Origin: Actinomycetota bacterium
Lineage (GTDB): Bacteria; Actinomycetota; Acidimicrobiia; Acidimicrobiales; Ilumatobacteraceae
Assembly: GCA_016870775.1 (NCBI GenBank)
Contig: VGAK01000004.1
Span: forward strand, 36,022-100,021
Direction: 5' to 3'
DNA: 64,000 nucleotides
The translations under genes were made by a program, and so were the position numbers. The notes beneath the pieces are model-generated. The model was not told the origin of the DNA. It saw only the letters and a list, made by a program, of their open reading frames with translations, and made no database searches. Shown here one piece after another: positions 17,136 to 24,454 of this stretch; position 1 is the stretch's first letter; each line of letters starts with the position of its first letter.

Positions 17136-17945
17136 TCAGCGTCCCTTCCAACGCGGCGGTCGCTTCTCGATGAAGGCCTCGAGACCCTCCTTGGTGTCCT
17201 CCGACGCCATCACCGAGGCGATCGCAGAGTTGGACATCTTCTTCAATGTCTCGTCGTCGGCCCACTGCGACGCGTTGACCACCTCACGGCTCGCCCACAC
17301 CGCGAGCGGTGCGGCGGCAGCTACTTTCTCAGCGAGTTCGAGTGCGACATCGAGCGCCTGGCCCGGTTCGACGAGACGGTTGACGAGCCCCAACTCGTGT
17401 GCACGCTGGGCCGACAAGGGCTCCCCGGTGAGGATGACCTCCATCGCATTCGCCCGACCGATCGCGCGCGGGAGGCGGAACAAACCGCCCGCTGCCGCGA
17501 CGAGGTTGCGCTTCACCTCGGCGAGTCCGAATGCCGAGCGGGTGGTGGCGACCACCATGTCCGAGGCGAGGACGATCTCGCACCCGCCAGCGGTGGCTAG
17601 ACCGTCGACGGCCGCGATGATCGGCTTCTTGCGTTCCCTGTACACGTATCCGGCGAAACCGCCGCGCTTCGTGCTGAGACGAGCACCCTGACCCGAATTG
17701 AGGGCCTTCAGGTCGGCCCCGGCGCAAAAGACCGGGGAGGCTTGACCCTCGGTGTTGGCCGTGAGCACTGCGGCCCACACGCCATCCTCGGCCTCGAAAC
17801 GATCGATGACCGCCTCCATTGCCTCGGCAACGTCGCCGTTGACGGCATTGCGTGCCTCGGGACGATTCAACGTGATGATCGCGGTGTTGCCGCGGATGTC
17901 GTAGGTGACCTTGGGTGCGCTGGATTCCTGTGATGCGTTTGACAT
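17136..17945 (-). CDS. Enoyl-CoA hydratase/isomerase (crotonase family)
   Basis: 269 residues of the crotonase fold. The oxyanion-hole segments CAGADLKAL and GLATAGGCEIVLASD are present, and both glutamates that act in hydratases are retained (in GGCEI and GLAEVK), so true 2-enoyl-CoA hydration is plausible. It ends EAFIEKRPPRWKGR, a common C terminus for actinobacterial EchA proteins. It is a single gene without linked acyl-CoA dehydrogenase, so the substrate chain cannot be stated. Confidence 0.93.
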   Translation of the reverse strand: MSNASQESSAPKVTYDIRGNTAIITLNRPEARNAVNGDVAEAMEAVIDRFEAEDGVWAAVLTANTEGQASPVFCAGADLKALNSGQGARLSTKRGGFAGYVYRERKKPIIAAVDGLATAGGCEIVLASDMVVATTRSAFGLAEVKRNLVAAAGGLFRLPRAIGRANAMEVILTGEPLSAQRAHELGLVNRLVEPGQALDVALELAEKVAAAAPLAVWASREVVNASQWADDETLKKMSNSAIASVMASEDTKEGLEAFIEKRPPRWKGR

Positions 17946-17990
17946 GAACGAATCTTGGCAGGCTCCGAGGTCGTGGCGACGATTGCCGGA

Positions 17991-19565
17991 TCAGCCGGCG
18001 GAGTCCATCGGTGCGACCGGCTGCGGAGGTGGCGCCATCTCTGTTGGTCTCTCCGGGGATGTTGGTCTCTCCGGGGATGTTGGCCCCACCTCTGTTGGTG
18101 CCTGCGGGGATGTTGGTGCCTCGGGGGAAGGTGACTCAGTTGGCATGGACTTGGCAGGAGCGCCCTTCACGGACACCGGGTCCCGCCGAGGCTTTCCGCG
18201 CTCGCCCCGGGCACCTGGTGATCGCTCAGCGGGCCTGCGCTTCTGGCCGGTCTTGCCCGAATCCGCGCGCCCGGTCGTGTCGCTGGCCTTGGTGCGGTCG
18301 GGGCGGGGTGGTTGCAGCGGGCGGGGAGTCTTTGCCGCTGGGTCGGGGGCGACACCGAAGAGGGCGGCCACCTGCGGCATGAGGGGCGCAAGTCTCGTGA
18401 CCGTCGCCATCACGGTGTCGGGCACCGGAGATGGGACAGAGACCGGTGCCACCAGAGTGCGGATCGGCGAGAACGCTGCCGCCTCGAGCAGTGCCGACCA
18501 ACGATCGGCCGGGGCTTCGGAACTGAGACCAGCACTCGTCGCATTTGCCAACTGAGTCGCGAGCATCGGGGGAAAGCGGACACCTGCCTTCGGGGGTTGG
18601 GATGACATGCGCAGTGCGCGCACGATGCGACCGACTCCAGTCGCGGCCGCGATGTCGTCGAGCCAGTTCTTGGTCTCCACTTCCTGGCGTGTTGCGAGCG
18701 CCGCCTGCATGCGGGCGACGAGTGCCCGCGTGTCCTCGTCGGGGGCGACCAATTGGGCCGCCGTGACCACGATCTGGCGCAAGTCTCGTATGTCGACATC
18801 GCTGATGATCGACTCGGCAGCGACTGCTCTGTCCCGCCACTCGGCGATCCGAAGACGGGGGAGCAGGTTCTCCGCGAGAGTCAACAGGCCCTCGGCGGGA
18901 ATCTTCTCCTTGCCCTCGGCGACGTTCTGCCGGTTCTGTGCCTCGATTGCGGTGCGCACCGCGGGCAACCCTCCAGCGAGGACTTTCTCGGCGATCGTGC
19001 GCTGGGCTTCGGGGAGCTCGGACAACACCGCGTCGACATGCTCACGATGCGCGCGGACTCGCTTGGGCTTGGGGCGGGTCGGCAACTCGGGCGGTGGCTC
19101 GGAAAAGGCCCGGCGCGGCCTGTCGGGCCGCGGTTCGCGTTCGGGCCCGCCCGCGCGCTCATTGCGCTCGCCTTTTGGGGGACGGTCCCCGCGGGGGCCT
19201 CGGTCCGACCTGGGACCACTGCGACCGCGACGGTCACCGTCGCGCCGGTCCCCACCGCGCTTGTCCCCACCGCGTCTGTCCCGTCGCGCCGGCTGCTCAG
19301 TCACTGGTTGGAACGGTTTGTCCGACGGAAGGATCTGCAACAGCCCAGTGCGCTCGTTCTTGGCCTTCAGTGCCGACACGGAGAGAACGCGGTTGCCATC
19401 GAGGTCGGCCTCGATCTCGGCACGCAACACCTCGCCGACCTTTGCACCGGAGGGGACCATCATCGACTCGACCACACCACGCGGCTCTCTGGCGCCGGCA
19501 GCACGCCAAGTCCACGAACCATCGTCCCTGAGGCTCGTGAGTTCGATCTCGATGCGTCGCGACAT
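17991..19565 (-). CDS. Arg/Gly-rich disordered protein with N-terminal OB-like region
   Basis: 524 residues, not recognised as a named family. The first 65 (RRIEIELTSLRDDGSWTWR...) look like a small beta-barrel. Residues about 85-150 are a repetitive RGG/RDR tract (RRGGDKRGGDRRDGDRRG), the middle 170-380 is a helical globular region, and the C terminus is Pro/Ser/Thr/Glu-rich with tandem repeats (TSPERP). The RGG tract suggests RNA binding; that is inference. The ATG at 19565 is favoured over an earlier one since TACGGT lies 8 nt upstream and homologous regions begin MSRRIEIEL. Confidence 0.75.
   Translation of the reverse strand: MSRRIEIELTSLRDDGSWTWRAAGAREPRGVVESMMVPSGAKVGEVLRAEIEADLDGNRVLSVSALKAKNERTGLLQILPSDKPFQPVTEQPARRDRRGGDKRGGDRRDGDRRGRSGPRSDRGPRGDRPPKGERNERAGGPEREPRPDRPRRAFSEPPPELPTRPKPKRVRAHREHVDAVLSELPEAQRTIAEKVLAGGLPAVRTAIEAQNRQNVAEGKEKIPAEGLLTLAENLLPRLRIAEWRDRAVAAESIISDVDIRDLRQIVVTAAQLVAPDEDTRALVARMQAALATRQEVETKNWLDDIAAATGVGRIVRALRMSSQPPKAGVRFPPMLATQLANATSAGLSSEAPADRWSALLEAAAFSPIRTLVAPVSVPSPVPDTVMATVTRLAPLMPQVAALFGVAPDPAAKTPRPLQPPRPDRTKASDTTGRADSGKTGQKRRPAERSPGARGERGKPRRDPVSVKGAPAKSMPTESPSPEAPTSPQAPTEVGPTSPERPTSPERPTEMAPPPQPVAPMDSAG
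18043..18078. repeat. Two exact 18-bp tandem repeats in coding sequence
   Basis: GTTGGTCTCTCCGGGGAT occurs twice head to tail, with two looser copies following up to about 18125. They encode the SPERPT repeats near the C terminus of the Arg-rich protein. Confidence 0.9.
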
Positions 19566-19573
19566 GGCGCCAC

Positions 19574-19579
19574 ACCGTA
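19574..19579 (-). promoter_or_regulatory. -10 element (TACGGT) of the Arg-rich protein gene
   Basis: TACGGT on the minus strand, 8 nt before the ATG at 19565. Confidence 0.5.
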
Positions 19580-19612
19580 TCTCCGATTTCGGCTCGGTCA
19601 CCATGCCGGACC

Positions 19613-19618
19613 TACGGT
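19613..19618 (+). promoter_or_regulatory. -10 element (TACGGT) of the carbonic anhydrase-like gene
   Basis: TACGGT on the plus strand, 6 nt before ATG 19625; the same hexamer serves the divergent gene about 35 bp away. Confidence 0.55.
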
Positions 19619-19624
19619 GTGGGA

Positions 19625-20143
19625 ATGGCCATCTATGCCCTCGGAGATAGCAGCCCCCTGATTCACCCCGATGCGTACGTGCACCCCGACGCGGTGATCA
19701 TCGGGTCGGTCACGATCGGTGCGGGAAGTTCGATCTGGCCGGGGGCAGTGCTTCGCGGCGATGACGGCTCGATCGTGGTGGGCGAGCGCACGAGCATCCA
19801 AGACGGAACCGTCGTCCACACGACTCCGATCAATCACACCACGGTCGGGAACGACTGCGTGGTCGGACATCTCGTGCATCTCGAGGGGTGCATCCTCGAG
19901 GATTTTTCCCAGGTCTCGTCGGGGGCGATCGTGCTCCACCGGGCCGTGGTGGGAACCGGCGCGATTGTGGCTGCCAATGCGGTCGTGTTGAACGACATGA
20001 CTGTGCCCGCCGGCGCGCTCGCTGTCGGGGCTCCCGCCACGATCAAGGAGGGACGTGCGCGCAGGGGCGACATCGAGATGGCGGTGAAGGCCTACCAGCA
20101 CAGGGCCGAGCGATTCCGTGGTGAGTTGCGTCGGCTCGACTGA
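19625..20143 (+). CDS. Gamma-carbonic anhydrase-like left-handed beta-helix protein
   Basis: 172 residues with hexapeptide repeats typical of the gamma-carbonic anhydrase/PaaY family, forming a trimer of left-handed beta-helices. Conserved LRGDDGSI, GERTSIQDGTVVH and VGHLVHLEGC are present. Two of the usual zinc histidines are seen (in VVH and VGH), but the third, normally in LHGC, is Glu (LEGC), with an extra His two residues before it. Carbonic anhydrase activity is therefore uncertain. ATG 19625 is chosen because TACGGT precedes it by 6 nt. prmA follows with overlap. Confidence 0.88.
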   Translation: MAIYALGDSSPLIHPDAYVHPDAVIIGSVTIGAGSSIWPGAVLRGDDGSIVVGERTSIQDGTVVHTTPINHTTVGNDCVVGHLVHLEGCILEDFSQVSSGAIVLHRAVVGTGAIVAANAVVLNDMTVPAGALAVGAPATIKEGRARRGDIEMAVKAYQHRAERFRGELRRLD

Positions 20144-20966
20144 GGTGTGGCGCCTGCTGCGCATCGACACCGATCCGGAGCACGCCGAATTGATTTCTGA
20201 CCTCCTCTGGTCGTGGGGGGTCCTCGCCGTCGAGGAGATGGCGCTCGGCTCCGATCGCGTGCGTCTCTTCACCCATGTCGATCATGGGGACGATCTCGTC
20301 GACAGATTGGTCGCGGTGAATCCTGGGGTTTCCGTCGGCTGGGACGAGGTGCCAAGGTCGGTGGCCGACACTTGGAGAGCCCATGCGGGACCGGTGCACA
20401 TCAACGATGACCACTGGATCGTGCCTGCGTGGTTGGATGAGAGACCTTCAGGAACCATGCTCATTATCGAACCCGCGGGAACCTTCGGTCTCGGTGATCA
20501 TCCGACGACAACTCTGGGACTGCGGGCAGCCCTGTCGGTGTGCTTGCCGGGCCAACGTGTCCATGATCATGGAGCAGGCTCGGGGGTGCTCGCGCTCGCG
20601 TTGTCAGCCTGGAGAGGGGCCGTGACCTCGACCGATGACATCGCACGCGAGGCACGGTCAGTGATCGCGCACAACGCACGGCTGAACCGGCTCAGCGAGC
20701 CGCTCTGGTGTGCCGATGTCGCGTCCGCCGGACGCGGACTCGACGGGATCGTCGCGAACATCCTGGCTCCGGTCTTGCGCGACAACGCACCAGGGATCAT
20801 GGCGGCGGTTCGCGATGGTGGGTGGATCGTGCTGAGCGGAATGCGCGCCGAGCAAGTCGACGGTGTGGTCGCTCACTACGGGGAGTGCGATGTCTTGAAT
20901 GTCGATTTGCTGGAGGGGTGGGGCGCAGTCACTCTGCGGAAAACGCCGGTGGGTCAGGAGATCTGA
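20118..20966 (+). CDS. prmA: Ribosomal protein L11 methyltransferase-like PrmA
   Basis: 282 residues (273 if the in-frame GTG at 20145, VWRLLRID, is used). The N-terminal substrate-binding domain is followed by the SAM-dependent domain with GTFGLGDHPTTTLGL, the motif I HDHGAGSGVLALAL and VANILAPVL, the PrmA form of the N-x-x-x-P-L motif. PrmA methylates ribosomal protein L11. The Asp of motif I that contacts SAM is replaced in part (HDHGAGSG). It overlaps the end of the carbonic anhydrase-like gene and the stop of the convergent whiB. Confidence 0.87.
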   Translation: MVSCVGSTEVWRLLRIDTDPEHAELISDLLWSWGVLAVEEMALGSDRVRLFTHVDHGDDLVDRLVAVNPGVSVGWDEVPRSVADTWRAHAGPVHINDDHWIVPAWLDERPSGTMLIIEPAGTFGLGDHPTTTLGLRAALSVCLPGQRVHDHGAGSGVLALALSAWRGAVTSTDDIAREARSVIAHNARLNRLSEPLWCADVASAGRGLDGIVANILAPVLRDNAPGIMAAVRDGGWIVLSGMRAEQVDGVVAHYGECDVLNVDLLEGWGAVTLRKTPVGQEI

Positions 20967-21259
20967 CGCGCCCTCACGCCGATTGGGGCGATCAACCGGA
21001 AGCCGGCGGCGTGGCGTTCCTCCTCGGACTCACCACCCCAGAAGCCATACTCCCGATGCCGACGGGCGAAGTCGCGACACTCGAACATCACGGGACAGGA
21101 GTGGCACACCTGTCGGGCATGTGCCTCACGCTTTTCGCGGGCTTGCGGGCGCTCGGCGGCCGGTGGAAAAAAGATCTCGCTCAACCCACGACACTCGGCG
21201 CGGGGCGCCCATGTCGCATCGTCCCATTCCCGGAATGCAAACAGTTCGCCAGCTGCCAT
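20954..21259 (-). CDS. WhiB-family iron-sulfur transcriptional regulator
   Basis: 101 residues. The four cluster cysteines are in AECRGLS, VCHSCPVMFEC (C-xn-C-x2-C-x5-C), and the GFWGG turn that precedes the basic DNA-binding tail is present (YGFWGGESEEER). Such proteins hold a 4Fe-4S cluster sensing oxygen or NO and act together with the primary sigma factor. The ATG at 21259 is preferred over the long ORF since a GGGGGAT ribosome-binding site lies just upstream. Its upstream region contains a 22-bp palindrome. Confidence 0.94.
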   Translation of the reverse strand: MAAGELFAFREWDDATWAPRAECRGLSEIFFPPAAERPQAREKREAHARQVCHSCPVMFECRDFARRHREYGFWGGESEEERHAAGFRLIAPIGVRARQIS

Positions 21260-21308
21260 AGATCCCCCAACTCCGGCGTGCCTGCGGGGCACGGCCAAAT
21301 GTTCCCCC

Positions 21309-21330
21309 AAATTGATCGGACGGTCAATTT
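21309..21330. promoter_or_regulatory. 22-bp imperfect palindrome upstream of whiB
   Basis: AAATTGATCGG/ACGGTCAATTT has 9 of 11 matching arm positions, including perfect 7-nt outer arms. On the minus strand it contains TTGACC as a possible -35 of whiB. The shape (TTGACCG..CGGTCAA) is like TetR-family operators. Confidence 0.6.
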
Positions 21331-21398
21331 GACTCGTTTGACATTTCGTTCGCCGGGCACATCGGTGCCGGACCGACCCGGCGCGGAGGCGCGATGTG

Positions 21399-22448
21399 TC
21401 AGCCGCCGAGGGCGGCTCGGACCCCCGCGGCGAACCGGGAGACATCCTCGGGGGTCGTGTCCCACGACGTCATCCACCGCACCTGGCCGCAGGATAAATC
21501 CCAGTCCCAGAAAAAGCTCCAGGCTTGCAACGCCTCCTTTGCGCCCCGAGGGAGGAGGGGATAGAGGCTGTTCACCTGCGGCGGCGAGATCCGGAGGCTG
21601 TGGATATCGCCAAGTTCGTCGTACAGCTGGTGGGCGCGTCGATTGGCAGTCGTGGCGGTCTCCAGCCACAAACCATCGGAGAGGGCTTCCACGAATTGGG
21701 AGGCGACGTAGCGCATCTTGGAGGGGAGTTGGGTCGACTGCTTCTGGACGAGTGGCGCGTGAGGAGCAAGCCCGGGGCGCAGGAGAACGGCCTCGGCGTT
21801 CACCATGCCGTTCTTCGTGCCACCGAAGGACACGACATCCACGCCCGCACCGAATGTCAGGGCCCGGAGGGTCTCGGGGCCCCCGCCCATTGCTGCGACC
21901 GCGTTGGCTATGCGCGCCCCGTCGAGATGGACCGTCAACTTGGCGTCGTGGGCGATTTCACACAACGCCCGGATCTCATCGACCGAGTACGTCGTGCCGA
22001 GCTCGGTGGCTTGTGTGATCGACACGACACCGGGTTGCACGTGGTGGATGTTCCCGAGCCCATGGAGGAGTGCTTCGACCTGATGGGGGGAGATCTTGCC
22101 GTCGGGGGAGTCCACATCCTGCAACTTCGCACCGAGGAATTTTTCGGGAGCGCCGGTCTCATCGACATTGATGTGCGAACACGCGGCACAGACCACGGAT
22201 TGCGCGGGACCAAGGACGCTGCCGAGGGCCACGACGTTCGAGCCGGTCCCACCGAACGTGAAGAGCACGTCAACCTCCAGATCGAGGAACTGTCGGAAGA
22301 GTTCCGTGGCCGCCCGGGTGTGGGAATCGAGTCCGTACGCGGGTTGATGCCCGACGTTGGCACGGGACATCGCCTCGAGGTACCGCGGGTGAGCACCACT
22401 GAAGTTGTCACTTGCGAACAACCGCTCGGGCGCGGCGGGGAGATCCAC
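21399..22448 (-). CDS. Low-specificity L-threonine aldolase
   Basis: 349-residue fold-type I PLP enzyme that cleaves threonine/allo-threonine to glycine and acetaldehyde. FASDNFSGAHPRYLEAM is the family N terminus, HLDGARIANA binds the cofactor, and the Schiff-base lysine lies in SFGGTKNGMVNAEAV. The start is GTG 22448: the longer ORF in the track has no homology and TAGGAT lies 7 nt upstream of this GTG. Producing glycine, it fits functionally with the glycine cleavage genes 2 kb away. Confidence 0.92.
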   Translation of the reverse strand: MDLPAAPERLFASDNFSGAHPRYLEAMSRANVGHQPAYGLDSHTRAATELFRQFLDLEVDVLFTFGGTGSNVVALGSVLGPAQSVVCAACSHINVDETGAPEKFLGAKLQDVDSPDGKISPHQVEALLHGLGNIHHVQPGVVSITQATELGTTYSVDEIRALCEIAHDAKLTVHLDGARIANAVAAMGGGPETLRALTFGAGVDVVSFGGTKNGMVNAEAVLLRPGLAPHAPLVQKQSTQLPSKMRYVASQFVEALSDGLWLETATTANRRAHQLYDELGDIHSLRISPPQVNSLYPLLPRGAKEALQAWSFFWDWDLSCGQVRWMTSWDTTPEDVSRFAAGVRAALGG

Positions 22449-22455
22449 CAACCCG

Positions 22456-22461
22456 ATCCTA
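22456..22461 (-). promoter_or_regulatory. -10 element (TAGGAT) of the threonine aldolase gene
   Basis: TAGGAT on the minus strand, 7 nt before GTG 22448. Confidence 0.6.
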
Positions 22462-22469
22462 GATGCTCC

Positions 22470-22475
22470 TATGTT
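22470..22475 (+). promoter_or_regulatory. -10 element (TATGTT) of the Zn-finger gene
   Basis: TATGTT is 6 nt before ATG 22482 and only 8 bp from the divergent -10 of the aldolase gene, so the two promoters compete for the same stretch. Confidence 0.55.
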
Positions 22476-22481
22476 TTCGTC

Positions 22482-22889
22482 ATGACGAAAAGTGCAGGAA
22501 CAGGGCAACAGCGGGGGAACACCAATCCCCAGGCGCGCACATTCACCGGCGACCCCAGATGTCGCTGGTGCCGTCATGTGTTGACGCCACAGGACGGACC
22601 CGGCCGACGGCGGGAGTTCTGCAGCCAGAAGTGCCGCCAATGGGACTGGGTGGCACGACAACGTGCGAGCGAACTCGCGCTGTCCGAGAACGAACTCGTC
22701 ATCGCCCGCGAGGAACTCGACACGTTGAAGGATCAGATCTATGTGCTCCACTGCGCGGTTGTCGACGCACGCAGGGATCTGGAAAAGCCCCGTCAGACCA
22801 AGGAGACCCTCGCGGAGTTGATCTCTTGGTTGCTGGAGGCTGCCGAGCCCGTCACCGCCGCCTCCTTTTCCCCGGCTCTACGCCCATAA
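22482..22889 (+). CDS. Small Cys4 zinc-finger protein with C-terminal coiled coil
   Basis: 135 residues. CRWCRHVLTPQDGPGRRREFCSQKCRQ has the CxxC...CxxxC pattern with the R-x-x-FCS-x-x-CRQ ending common in small actinobacterial proteins of unknown role. A helical region (about 60-110, SELALSENELVIAREELDTLKDQI) follows. The gene is set by ATG 22482 with TATGTT 6 nt upstream; the long ORF of the track through the aldolase gene is a shadow. Function unknown; nucleic-acid binding is possible. Confidence 0.7.
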   Translation: MTKSAGTGQQRGNTNPQARTFTGDPRCRWCRHVLTPQDGPGRRREFCSQKCRQWDWVARQRASELALSENELVIAREELDTLKDQIYVLHCAVVDARRDLEKPRQTKETLAELISWLLEAAEPVTAASFSPALRP

Positions 22890-22910
22890 TCTCCGTTATG
22901 TAATTCTTTC

Positions 22911-24233
22911 GTGACTGAGCCACATTCGGTCCGCTCCTCCGGGTTTGCTGACGCCATGGACGCCTACAGTCCCCGTGTGGTCCGTCGCGTGATTGAAACC
23001 GGTGCTCCGGTCGGTGCAGTGCTCGAGCAGATGGAACAGATGCGCTCGAGCGACGTGCAGTGGCGTGATGGTCGGGCTTTCTCGCTCGCCTACTCGGCCG
23101 GTCCCGAGGTGCTGGCGCTCGCTGAGGAGGCGTACCGCCGATTCTCCGGGGAGAACGCCCTCAACATGGCTGCCTTCCCCAGTCTCAGGCGGATGCACCA
23201 GGACGTGGTCGATGTCGTCACGGGATGGGTCCACGGCGACGACGCCGTGGCCGGCTTCATGACGTCGGGCGGCACCGAGAGCCTCGTTCTCGTGGTGAGA
23301 GCCGCCACCAAGCGGATGTTGCGCGAGGAGCGCTCCCCCGCACGGCCCAACATGGTGCTGCCGATGTCGGCGCATGCGGCACTCGACAAAGGTGCCGACT
23401 ACTTCGGTGTGCAGGTGCGACGCACTGCGGTGTCGTCGGACTGGCGCGCCGATGTGGATGCGATGGCCGACGCCATCGACGATGACACCATTCTCGTGGT
23501 CGCGTCCGCCCCCCAGTACCCCCAGGGTGTGGTCGATCCGATCGGCGAAATTGCCGCACTGGCTGCCTCGCGCGACATCAACTGCCACGTGGATGCCTGC
23601 ATGGGCGGGGTTGTTCTGCCCGCCATGGAGCGGCTGGGAGAGCCGATCCCCCGTTGGGATTTCCGTGTCGACGGGGTGACCTCGATCTCGGTCGACCTCC
23701 ATAAATACGGCTACTCGTCCAAGGGCTCGGGTGTGATCTTGCACCGGAACAAACAGCTCCGCTCGGATCAAACCTTCATGACGAACAATTGGTTGGGTGG
23801 CGCCTACGGTTCATCGGGGATTCTCGGGACAAAATCAGGTGGCCCCATCGCTTCGTCATGGGCCGTGCTGCACCATCTCGGGAACGAGGGATACGACCGG
23901 CTCGCCCGGTCCGCCCGGAGCGCTGCCCTCGGGATCGCGAGGCACATCGAGTCGCACCCCATGCTCGCACTGCGCGCGCTCCCCCAGACGACGCTGTTCT
24001 CGTTCGGCACGGTGGACCCAATTCGTCATGACGTTTTTGCGATCGCAGACGAGATTGCCGCCGCGGGGTGGCACGTCGATCGCCAGGGTCCGCCTGCGAG
24101 CATTCACCTGACCGTGAACGCGGTCCATGAGCCCCTCGTCGGTCGATTCTGTGCCGTTCTGGATGCGGCTGTGACGCGTGCCGCAGCGACTTCGGCCCAG
24201 GGCGGCACCGCGGTGTACGCCACCACCGACTAG
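22911..24233 (+). CDS. PLP-dependent decarboxylase/lyase, glutamate decarboxylase-sphingosine-phosphate lyase group
   Basis: 440-residue group II PLP enzyme. SGGTESLVLVVRAA binds the phosphate, HVDACMGGVVLP the pyridine ring, and the Schiff-base lysine is in SVDLHKYGYSSKGSGV; the HKYGY..KG form is typical of sphingosine-phosphate-lyase-like and tyrosine/aspartate decarboxylase-like members. The substrate is uncertain. GTG start; AT-rich TTATGTAATTCTTTC precedes it. The gene ends just before the glycine riboswitch. Confidence 0.85.
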   Translation: MTEPHSVRSSGFADAMDAYSPRVVRRVIETGAPVGAVLEQMEQMRSSDVQWRDGRAFSLAYSAGPEVLALAEEAYRRFSGENALNMAAFPSLRRMHQDVVDVVTGWVHGDDAVAGFMTSGGTESLVLVVRAATKRMLREERSPARPNMVLPMSAHAALDKGADYFGVQVRRTAVSSDWRADVDAMADAIDDDTILVVASAPQYPQGVVDPIGEIAALAASRDINCHVDACMGGVVLPAMERLGEPIPRWDFRVDGVTSISVDLHKYGYSSKGSGVILHRNKQLRSDQTFMTNNWLGGAYGSSGILGTKSGGPIASSWAVLHHLGNEGYDRLARSARSAALGIARHIESHPMLALRALPQTTLFSFGTVDPIRHDVFAIADEIAAAGWHVDRQGPPASIHLTVNAVHEPLVGRFCAVLDAAVTRAAATSAQGGTAVYATTD

Positions 24234-24249
24234 TCCGGACTACCCTTCG

Positions 24250-24432
24250 GAGAGAACCGATTGGGAGAGTGCGGTCCGCAAGGGTCGCCGCCGAAGGAGC
24301 AACCGCCCCGGAATCTCTCAGGCACAACGGACCAGTCGGGTCACGAACGCTGGAAAGAGGAGGCTCGCCTCCCGCCGACGGGGAAAACCGGTTCTGCCGG
24401 TGAAGCTCTCAGGCACAACGGACAGCGGGGGC
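24250..24432 (+). ncRNA. Tandem glycine riboswitch (two aptamers)
   Basis: Two glycine aptamers in series. The first runs from GGGAGAGT through CGCCGAAGGAGCAA to CTCTCAGGCACAACGGACC; the second from GGAAAGAGG through CGCCGACGGGGAAA to CTCTCAGGCACAACGGACA. Both contain the conserved J-region and the P3 loop sequence. It stands directly before gcvP, so it should switch on glycine degradation when glycine is high. I see no intrinsic terminator between the second aptamer and the ATG, so control may be at translation or by Rho. Confidence 0.96.
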
Positions 24433-24454
24433 GCCAGACCAAGGCGATCCCGAC

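Noticed and set aside
18043-18125. Short regularly spaced repeats that might suggest a CRISPR or regulatory array
   Set aside because: Units of 18 bp are head to tail without spacers and lie in frame in a protein-coding gene.
21525-22889. 454-aa plus-strand ORF over the threonine aldolase
   Set aside because: Only its last 135 codons (from ATG 22482) look like a real gene; the rest is antisense to the aldolase.
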